64,000 bases of DNA from Trametopsis cervina (lineage: Eukaryota > Basidiomycota > Agaricomycetes > Polyporales > Irpicaceae): NCBI GenBank assembly GCA_022385755.1, contig MU278358.1, positions 697,133 to 761,132 on the forward strand, written 5' to 3'. The position numbers and the translations under genes were made by a program. The notes under the pieces were generated by a model that was given only the letters and a program-made list of their open reading frames with translations, did no database searches and was not told where the DNA came from. Positions 48,301 to 58,700 of this stretch are shown here, piece by piece (positions within the stretch are counted from its first letter, which is position 1; every line of letters starts with the position of its first letter).

Positions 48301-50049
48301 CTCGGATGAACAAACAATAATCGCCACCCAACTCGCGAGCCGAAACTTATCGTAGGATAGCTATAAGCACAACGACAGATACCGAGACATGACGTGCATG
48401 TTTTGTCCCGTCCTTAAGTTATAGCGCGTCTCGACGGATAGCCTTGAGTTCAAAGTGCGTTATAATCGCCACAGGTAAGGGACGTCTGATATAATGATAA
48501 GAGGAGAACAGCGTACCTATCATCAACCATGGAATTAAATGGCTGCAGAGGCTCCTTGCACTTTTCGACGAGAGGACGGAGATGGGAGACGTCAGATGAG
48601 CCGCCTTGAAAGAGCTAGGTCTCTGCTGGTAACGCGCAGAAATGTGGTGGAAGGCAGTCTTGATGACGGCAATGCCGTTCCTGTCGCGCGAAGGGGAAGG
48701 GAAGTGAAGGGGACCGACAGGGTGAACAGCGTGTGGTAAAAGAAAGCGTGGTGGAGGGGCCCAACGCGGTTTTGTCGAGTGACGCATCAAGGGCCAACAC
48801 GAGGAGACGTGGCGGCAGTGCCGGGGTGGATGTAGCATGCAAACCTTGAGTACTCGAACTTGTATATCATGTTCGGCGGAGACTCTGATGTCAGACGAGA
48901 TATATACGACTCCGCGTCCACAGAAGTGACTGGGTGCGGTGACTGCATGTGTGAGATGAGGGGAGGGCAGTCTGTAGGAGGCACGTCTTCCAGCCTCGGA
49001 ATCTTCTTCGCAGAGGACGGAGGATCCTAAGTGATCGCTCAGTTGGCGGTGCGAGTGCCGAGACCCTTAATGGTACGAGGTTTATAGGGTGCGCTGGTAG
49101 CTCGTTGGGAGCATGTGCTGGGCACGGCCAAGCTTGCAGTTGATCAACGTAGCATGTCGACGTTGATGGCAACAGCAAAAAGACGCAAGCTAGGATTGTA
49201 GTTGCGGCGGAGATTGTGGTCGTAGAATGTTACCCTGTATGTGGAATCTGAGTGGCAGGCTTAAACATCACGAACACAGAGAAGGAAGCACAAGAACGTA
49301 CCTGAGCACAAATTCGATCCGCACCGTGCGTATCCTTGGAACGCGGCGTAGCATTCCTGCTCATCGATTCCTCGACGTATGTATTATCTTGCTCGCGGGG
49401 CCTGTCGTGACAACACTTGAAGCATACGCAGGTCGAGTCAGGATGATACCGTAGCGGTCATGGTGTGTGCGAGGGACATGTTGGCGGTCGGGAAGTGCGC
49501 CGCTGGGAACCGACCTATTCGGCTGAAGGGTACAAGGACGGGATGTTCAAATGGAACGCATGATGAACTGAGAACTTGTATATATGCGTGATTCGTTTGA
49601 ATCCTCAACATAGGTCCGGGTAGGTTACATACACCGCTGCTATATAGATCGAGCGTGAGCTGGTTCATCTTCTGTGGAAGAGATAAGAGAGCGTACCTCA
49701 TCCCCGCACCAATCCTAATAATACGCTCTCCTCCCAAACCCTCACAGCTTCGACACCACCTTGACATCTACACGAGTCAATCCGCGACGATATCGTCTTG
49801 GAAATACGTGAAGACCTGGTACGTAATTGCACTGAATGTGACAGGTCGATGCCGCAGCGGTCACAGTCTACTTGCAAGATGCCGACAGGTGCTGGGGTGC
49901 GTGCGTGTCGAGGTCCCGCGAAAGGGCAGGGCAGATGGCGTAGTGCCACTGGGTCGCCATATTCTGGGCCATTGAAACCTGCTTATAGGAACGACGCGTT
50001 GAAGTTCAGAGATGTTCTAGGGTGCCTGCTTGTTGCGTGGTCTGAGACT
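48301..50049. other. Gene-free stretch between the duplicated flank and the relic
   Basis: No gene is supported; frames at 48419-48838 and 49438-49767 (minus) are unrecognised and overlapped by others. Confidence 0.4.
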
Positions 50050-50197
50050 GAGGAGGGAAGATAAGATAAAAATGAGTGAGGAGCATCAAATCGAGACGAC
50101 GTCGCTCACCTCGATTTGGCGTTCTGAGTGACGGCAGGTTGAGTGACAGAGCCAATCAAGCGAAGTGAGAGCGGAATCAGGCTGAGAAACAGCCTGG

Positions 50198-50206
50198 TGG
50201 CGTGGG
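50198..50206 (+). promoter_or_regulatory. Conserved 9-mer TGGCGTGGG upstream of the NLR relic
   Basis: The same 9-mer as upstream of NLR B and C, inside about 400 bp (50.05-50.46 kb) that resembles the B promoter region. Here it is followed within 400 bp by WD40 repeat DNA, so the body of the gene has been lost. Confidence 0.4.
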
Positions 50207-50594
50207 TAAATGACGGTAGAATCTCACACGCACACACTCACCACACGACACAGCAGCCCCCAACAGCGTAGTCACAGCGCAGTAAACCATCAACCGCGTA
50301 CGTTATCTACCAGACCTGTCTGAAGAAATCTTAGTCTAACAATCTGCCTCTGTCTCAAGCTTGCCACAACTGACGGCTTAGCACAATTTTGCACTCAAAT
50401 ACAAATTGTTACAGTCGCTCGGACCCATACAATCGAACGACTGCCTGGAGACGATGGAAGACAATCACATGAGGCGACCGCTCAGCAGACGAGCAGTGGA
50501 TCGTTCTAGAATCAGAGAACGAGAGGGTTCTACAGGGGGACGGAGCAACGGGTGAGTGAGATGACGAATGCGAAAGCCTGGCAACAACTGAAGG

Positions 50595-51340
50595 TTCACA
50601 GTGTCACCTGAGGGGCGCATGGTTCTCGCGCAGCTGGATGATGGTGCTTCAAGGATGTGGGACGCGACCATCACAAGGCCGACCTCCTCACCGCGCGCAC
50701 TAGAGAAGACTGCTCAGTCCTCGTCCTCTTCTCCCCGGAGGGACTCAAGCCGATGTCTCGTTCAAGGGAGGGCACGCCGAGGCTGTGGGATATGGAGACG
50801 AAGGAGGCAATGTGTTTGCCATTGACTGGTCGCACGTTGGGCGTCGGGACAGTCGCCTTCTCGTCTGATGGGCCGCGGATCCTCTCTGGCTCCAACGACC
50901 ACACAATGTGGCAACGCAAAAGACCCACGGCCGCCCTCTTGCACCTACAGACGATGTCCCTCTCCTCTGCGATCGATCTTGATGGACGGCAGATTGTCAT
51001 TGCCACAGAAGACGACCCCGTCAACGTATGGAAGACGTCAGCGGAGACCGACGGCTCACTCTACGACGCGTCACCACGTCACCATCCGCTGATCTGATGC
51101 TGACCCCTTGCTTCTTAGCCATCGATGCTTCTGCCTTCCTCAACACGCAGGGGCTGCCGTTCAGACTCATGGGCGGCTCGGTATCGGGCTGTAATGGCAA
51201 GATGCTGTTCTCGATCGCTCTCGACTGCCCTTCCGCCCTGCGCAAAGCCAGGAACCACATGGTCACTCACTGCGCGGGCCCCTGGACTTGAGATTTCTCG
51301 CAGCTCGTGTGGAACGCCGTGGATGCACTGTCACGACTGA
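50595..51340 (+). pseudogene. Gutted NLR relic: last WD40 repeats, last intron and cap
   Basis: Starting at VSPEGRMVLAQLDDG this matches WD40 repeat 11 of the NLR genes, and continues through LFSPEGLKPMSRSREGTPRL, WDMETKEAMCLPLTGRTLGV and GTVAFSSDGPRILSGS, then a damaged repeat 14 (DLDGRQIVIATEDDPVNVWK), intron-like DNA with a CTGATCTGATGCTGACC block shared with C, and a degraded cap ending LEISRSSCGTPWMHCHD-stop (compare LELDLSRFAHGTSWTDCR). At least one frameshift near 50685 and internal deletions in repeat 14 are present. The retained intron shows it is a DNA copy, not a retrocopy. TLGV at repeat 13 is shared with NLR A only. Confidence 0.8.
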
Positions 51341-54300
51341 GCTCTGGCGAACTAGACGGGTCCCTCCTGCTCATTCAGACCCATGTATGCTATTGTATCC
51401 TGTCAGTCCGTGCCATATATCTCAATCTTCAAAGCTCTCCTCCTCGCCTGGCTCCATGGTTGGGCCCATATTCGCTCGTGATGTTTCTGTAGCATAAGCA
51501 CTTGTGTTGAGTGGCTACTGTAATGATCCCAGTATCCGTTCTTGCGGTGTTGAAAATACGCTTGATACATATGCGAGCAGCAAGTCGACGTTTGGAGGCC
51601 CCGTGCTTAGGCAGACGGTAGATACCACAGAGATAAAAAGGGTTGATTTTATTTATCAACGGAAGCGCTGTATGCTCGCGAGAGCTGCAGTGCAAATACA
51701 TACATCAGATCAAATGGCCACAACTATTTCTAGAGTAGCAACACCGCGGGTTAAGAGAACGACAAAGTCGTACATACACAAGACCAAAATCAACACGAAT
51801 ATGGTGAGGCTATAGCTTTTGAGATCCCACAGAGGCGTATTGAGGTGGGAGAGCAGAAGGGTAGCTTGAAATAGCCGTGTCGAGCTGGACCAGATACGAC
51901 TGGATTCACGAGGAACCTGTTGTATCAAGAGCCCTTGCGCCCTCCCCACATACTGCGTGTGCTGATATATGCGTGACAGCCGTGCCCTGGACATGCGCAC
52001 AAGATGCGCAGATCCAATTGGTGAGAGCCTTCACAAGCAGATGCTCGTCAGAGGCGGTGAAAGATGAGCACGGCTCGCGCGACAAGCAGGTGCGTCTGTT
52101 CGTGAGGTCGGAAAGCGGACGGCGCACCAGTGGGCGGATTTCTTGATGGCCTGTGTCTTGGAGTTGTAGTTACGGTTCAACGCCATATACTATACCGCGA
52201 GCTATACAACGCATGATGAAACTGGCATCAATGACCAAATGGCCCATGGCTTCAGAGCCGTCTGTACGCAGATATTGATAGTTGAGCTGTAGAAGGTAAC
52301 GAAACCGAGCGATTATGAAGCTGACGGCTCGATAAGTGCTCATCCACACGAAATCCGCCACGCCTCGCAAGTGGGATGTGGCTCTGCACGAGGAGAGACG
52401 ATGTGGATCGCTGAATGGTCGTATACGGCACAAATATCGACTTGGAGCCGACGCACTTAACGCGAGATGGTCTTGGACTCAAAACCTTCATAACCACGAG
52501 AGTGAATGAGTTATACATGTGAACATACGAATTTCCCACCGGTGAGAACAGAGGCGAGGAGCTCGACCGTGGACGAGCTCGCGTAATACTCGAGGCGCGA
52601 CAGCTATGCCATCAACGAGCAAGATACTTTCGTTTGCTGTTCCATGCTTCAGAGAAGTCCGCGATGATCACAGTCACCGGTGCCGGGCCTTTATGTCCGT
52701 AGATCCCTGCTCAGCATGCTCTTCATCGGCGCGGCAGACGACGGACAGAGACCGGGGCTTCAGTGGGATTGTCTCAAAAAGCCGCTGGACGTTTGAGGCA
52801 GAGATGGTATGTACAGAGGTCAGCGTTCAGTTATCGTGAGTTACACGGGGGGACTCACACTTTCCAAAGTCCTTCCCTTCGCTCAACTTTTACCTGTACT
52901 CATCGCCCGCGATGTCTCTCGTGGTCCTGTATCCCGCAAAACCCACGATGAGAAACAGCGCGCTCTCAGGGCCTGCGAAGCTCGTACGGAGTGTCCGGAA
53001 AGCTGATTCCAGCCCAAAGAGGCAAGATGTTCTTCTAGAGGAACAGGTTGGCGCGAGTGATGATAGCCTGCTGAACGCTGCGTCGCAAAATGCCATCTGG
53101 CATAGCCTGGAGAAAGACGGGTCCTCCTGCGCCTCCTGAAGATGCTGCTTTCGTCTGTAAAGAAGCATAGTAAGCTTAGATCGGACCTACTAGGTTATGA
53201 CGCGCGATGCTTACAAGAGTACTGGCTTGCACTCACGGCATTTCCTGGAAACCCTTGAAGGACTTCCTATTCGGAATGAGAGCGTCGGTGTCGTCCCTTG
53301 CCTTCCTCTTTCTGCTACGAGGGCAAGCACTACCGATCCATCTGCGAACACCATACTCCACGGCTACATTCGCTCCCTCTACACGTCCCGTAAATGGATA
53401 GGCAACAAGGAAAAAATAGCACTTTCGAGGGCGTTGAGAGAACTTGGCGGACAGAAAACATGTGAAGCGACTAGAGGCGACAGCGGTGTTTGCGGTCTGT
53501 GAGAGGATGAAAAGATGTGCAGTGTCCTAGACTCACTCCGGGGGAAGGATGTGCCTTATGCGTATTGAGGCGCTGCGACACAGACACATCGTCTTGACCA
53601 AGATGTGATGGTCTGTTCATAAGCTATGACAACCTCATTGAGCCGACTGGATTTTGAGGACGCAGCGCGGTACTTACCACAAACATCGTCTTGACTGGAA
53701 CTGGTCCGAGACAGCACGATGTCTCTCCGGATACCTCCTTTCCTCTTCAAACTTGCGATATCCGTGCCAGAGAGACTAGAGGTTCTTTGATTTTGTGTTA
53801 CTTGAGGGCGCGCTTTAGGAAGCTTCCCGTCTTTACTGTTGACATAGTCAAAATGAGGGAGCGCACAGTTATCGGCTTCTCAAGCCATCGTCCGGGCGCG
53901 CCCACCCTACATGCCCCACGTCGTTGTAGGTGCGGCATGTCTTAGGAAACCCATCTGTCCTGAGCGATACAGGATGTTTGAGTTGAGCTGCGTGGGGAAC
54001 TTGGCGTAGGGAGGAAGGTGGGAGACGAGGAGACAGCAGAGAGGGACGGTGTAGCAGACACGCTAGGACCGGAAGACACAACTGAGAGTGCTCTCTGATA
54101 GCTCGTTGGGGGTAATAAGTGACGATGAGAAGGGAACACGCGCCGTCCCATTCTTCATTTGGTGGAGCGTTCATATAGCGAGTTGCAGGCTTGGTATAGG
54201 AAGGGACTGCGGTCATCTTGAGGTTTCTGATGTCTTATATGTATTTGGCATAGCAGCGTGTTGAGCAGTGGGTGGACGCCCGAGGGTGCGCGTAATTTCC

Positions 54301-55783
54301 GTCTGAGAATCGCTGCTGCTGCCTCCACGGACATGTCGCAATATTTAGATTTGCTGGCGGCATGGTTGAATGTACGGCGTGATGGAATGGGAGCTGCTTT
54401 ACGGCTTACCATGGCTTCCCTGGTTACTCCAGCGTTCTCATTAGCACAAATGGCCGCATTGGTCGCGCCGACGACTCACCGACACAGCATGAGTGGTATA
54501 ATATTCCCAAACTTTCTAAGTGCTCCGTCGCGTTCACAGCTTATGTTCGAGGACATAGAAACATCCTCAGCGTACGTTGGTGTTTCTTCGTGCCCACACG
54601 AGATTGAAAAACCGCAGCAGGAACTTGTGTGGCTCTCCAAGTTATGACAGACGGAGTATTCTGTTGTTAAAGTCCAGGAGTTCTGGTGACAACCCTGGAA
54701 TCACATTTGTGGTGAGCCAGGAGGATTCTTCCTGACCCAAACTCGATAAGAGAACGGAGGCAGCATTCTCGGTAGCCGACTTGAGGTGATGCTATGATAC
54801 ATTCAAAACCGTTGAGTACTGCAACGAGCACAAAGGCGGGCTTGTAACAGGGAGAGCTATCAGTGTGAGATAGTATCCTGTCGTAGGGATACAGGATGCG
54901 TGCGAGGAGGGGCGCGTCGTGGGGAACCTCAGGGGATATCAACGGAGGGAGCGCAAAGAGGCGTCTCTGCAAGTACTCCACATTTCAAAGTACTAGAAGT
55001 GAATCTATGGGATGAATGTTAGACAGTTCTCAACTTCGAGTGTACCTCAGAATCATGTCAACTGCCCATACGCCAACGTACGCAGACCGAGACATCACCT
55101 CTACGCTTCCCATATTCCCTTGATGCCCTTTCCTCCGGGTTTTGTCGTCTTGAAGATCTGACAAGGCCTCGTGCACGGATGGTTGCACTCGATAAGATGG
55201 GGTAATGTGGAAAGTCAAGCATCGATGAACGTGAGCACATTACGAAGAAGCACAGGCGCACAGTGGTACAGCGCTCAGTTTGACTCTTTGTGGCGTGGGT
55301 AAGCAGCTACATGCAGTCCGGCAAAAACGTGGATTGCCATATACAGTCACTGCGTCTCCCATGCTCTGGTCCGAACACCCTGCATGATGGCCTCGGAACG
55401 CGCTACTAGTCCACACCTACCATTTGTAAGAGTGCGTGATTTCCTGCTAATGGCGCGAGATCAATGCACACCGGACCGCTCCAGAATCAAACTTTGACAC
55501 AGGCATGTCAATGACGAAGCCCGATATGCCCCAGGAGGATAGTCTTCACGGCCACCACTTCGGATTGCTCCGGCATACAAGGTTCATCATGGCAGCAATC
55601 TGTCACTGGCAGAGCCTCCTGGTATGCTTCGAATCCCCACGAGTATGCCATGGGACTTCAGGCGACAATCAAGAACCGCTGACTGTAACGCAGCGTATCT
55701 CTCCCACGCAGCTAGTCCTCAGTCGACTTTGTCCCGTCTGCCTACCTTTGCCCTACATAGGCTTTGGCCCCGCTTTGCACTAG
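51341..55783. other. Gene-poor stretch between the relic and NLR C
   Basis: The first few hundred bases keep faint similarity to the NLR 3' flank (an AACACCGCGGGTT block at 51739-51751 also occurs near 47.71 and, with slight variation, near 61.73 kb). I find no supported gene from 51.8 to 55.3 kb; frames at 52606-52839, 53207-53401 and 54258-54647 lack motifs. The last ~490 bp are the NLR C promoter region. Confidence 0.45.
55291..55299 (+). promoter_or_regulatory. Conserved upstream 9-mer TGGCGTGGG of NLR C
   Basis: TGGCGTGGG ends 485 bp before the NLR C start codon, almost the same spacing as in NLR B. No clear TATA box was found for either B or C. Confidence 0.4.
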
Positions 55784-58700
55784 ATGGCCTCTCGACCCCA
55801 TGAGTCTCGCGTTCAGCATACTGCTGTAGAGGTGTCTGGTAGGTGCTTGAAACCCATCAAAGACTCGGCTTGATGATAATCCTGCTTGTCGCACGTAGAT
55901 CTCGCATGCACGGATCTCCCCCTACTTGGTCGTTTGCATAGACGACGAGCAAGACGCTTTCAACTAAAGCTTTCTTTGGGAAATTCAACCGGCTATACCA
56001 CCTTCTCAGCGCCATCAACCAGACCGGAATGGGCGGAGAACATCACATTGTGCGTTCATCCATTGCTTGTGATGCTAACTTTTACAGCGCACTGACCCCG
56101 GTACTAAGATCCTCACAGGGGCCAACATTGCTAACCATCACAGTCATTGCACAACGCAGGCGTCCAGACAAAACTGTCGGCATCGTGGAGATCGACCTGG
56201 AATCGCTGACGAGAAATACCACCCACAGTGCGTTGTGCTGTGAATGCAGAATTGCAAAGAATCTTATAACTCCCCTCCCAGATATCGAGAGAACATTGAC
56301 TTCGCACGATGACAGTCGGATTACCGAGGGTGTCCTTCCCTCATTCCACTGTCGACTCCTGATCAAAGACCACACACCGTCGTCTGTTGGCACGTCCCTC
56401 CCTCGCGCAGTAGTTCCGACCATAGCTCTATTGGCTCATAACCGGATGTCCAAGTACGAACAAAATATGATGACAAATCAAGACGAGACACGTGAGGTGG
56501 ATAGGAACAGTCTCTCGCTTGACCTCTCCCACCTTGGCAGCTCTGCTGGTTCATTCAGCCGGAAGGAAGTATATGGGCCGGGTGATGACTCCCAAGCAAA
56601 GCCTTCCGGGACAACTGACGATCCCTCTCTCCACGAGGACGATCCTGCGACAGGGGATACAATGAAGGACCTTGTTGACGGTACCAAATCGAAGATGGAT
56701 CAGTTGGACGCAGAGTCTCCCTTTTCGGAATATCTTATTGGGAGTGGTGAGGCAGTCGACAGTGCTATCAACGTGGCAAACAATGCAATGTCGATCTGGG
56801 GCCCGGTTATAGATAAAGTTAGGGTGTTTATGGATGTGGCAGATACAATCACCGAGGTTCGCGTCTCAAGGTTTACCTTACCGAGACAAGTACTGATTGT
56901 CCGCGCAATGTAGATCCATCCATACGCCAAGGCGGCGTGGAGCGTCATATCTGTGGTTCCTAAGGTTAGTACCGAGTTGACAGGTGTTCGACGCGACTGA
57001 CTTTCATGTGTGACAGGTCATCAACTCACAGCTGGAAAATGACCAGTCGATGAAGAAACTAGGCAAAGCGATGGACGACATGTTCGCATTCTACTGCGAG
57101 ACTGAAGAACTGCACAACGTACGGTCGCACAAAGGAACAATCGAACGCATCGTTCAGCAAACGATGGAATCGGCGTTTCTCATTCGAAAGTATGCGGAGA
57201 CTTCTGAATTTTGTATGTTTGTTCCGCGCATCGCCTGAAGAGCTCTTGACTGATGATGTCTGCTCGCAGGGTCACGGACCATGAAGTACGCGGTGAGCGA
57301 TATAAGGATAAGATTGGAAGAGCACGCGAGTGCGTTCGACAATCTAATGGCCATTTTTGTACGATACGCTTCAGTATACACCGAGGAGAACACGCGCTTG
57401 ATTGAAGCCGCCACGGCGCGCATCGATATCACTACCATTCGAACGCTGGCACTAGTAGAGTCAGCAAAAGAGATATTGGAAGACAGCGGTGCGTGCCATC
57501 GTGGACATGTGAACGTTACTGATCATCACTACTAGCCGCAAAGCAGTACCTTAACGATGTACAATTCAACTTCGATGCCCAATGCATCCCGGAGAAGCGG
57601 TGTCTACCGGGAACTCGTGCTCAGGTGCTCAGCGAAATCATGAACTGGGCTCATGGATATCCGGATACCGAAACGAAGGATTGTGAGGATCACGCGAGCA
57701 TTCTACTACTCCACGGAGTCGCGGGGTCCGGGAAATCTGCTATTGCGCACGAGATAGCGCGACGGTTTGCAGACGTCGGTCGTCTCGGCTCGTCGTTTTG
57801 CTTCAATGTCTCTCGGCAAGCTACCCGTTCTCCAGGTTCGCTCTTCAGCTCAATTGCTCGAGGAATTGCCGAGGTCGACAAAGGCTGGCGAACGGCCTTG
57901 CTGGCGGTGCTCAAGAATCTCCCAAGCAGCGAGCGTCAAACGATGTCTATGACGCTGCAGCTCCAGAATTTCCTGCAGAAGCCAAGTGAACAATTACACT
58001 GCGTCGGACCCATCGTCATTGTCATCGACGCACTGGATGAGAGTGGCGATGCTGACGCCCGGGAGCCACTCCTTCGAAACATCCTTACGCTTGCCACTGT
58101 ACTTCCCTCTTCCTTCCGACTCCTGATCACCACTCGCCCCGAGAAAGACATCATGGACACGTTGGGAAATGCGATGCCTGTACGACAAATGGATGTGACA
58201 TCCGTCGACCGTAACTCCATCATCATCGACGTTCACAGCTTCATGAGAAAGGAGCTATCGAGCCTTAGCGATACCCTCACAAGTGCGTCAGCGGATTCGA
58301 ACTGGGCTATGCAGTTAGCAGAACGCTCCGAAGGATCATTTCAGTGGGCAGCTACGGCATGCAAGTTTATCAAAGGGAGCGGCAAGGGTGGCCAGACACC
58401 AGACGAGCGTATGGCGATTGTTCTTGCGCAGGAGGGCCGCATGCGCGAACCATTGGACGACATTTACGTTAGGGTTCTCGACAGCGTTTGTGATTTCGGA
58501 ATGGACGACTCCCCGGCGCGACGGCGTTTCCAACTAGCCTTAGGTCTGGTCCTTGATATCCGTGAACCGTTACCTCTAGGAGCCTTGAGAGAGCTTCTGA
58601 GAGGTAATACACAGGCAATCCAAGCAATCCAGGCATTTATTCTACATCTGGGCTCTCTATTCGAGGGTGCAGGAGACGGCAATAGACCGCTCAGACCGCT

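Noticed and set aside
55627..55640. TTCGAATCC, resembling a tRNA T-loop
   Set aside because: No acceptor stem, D-arm or anticodon arm can be folded around it.
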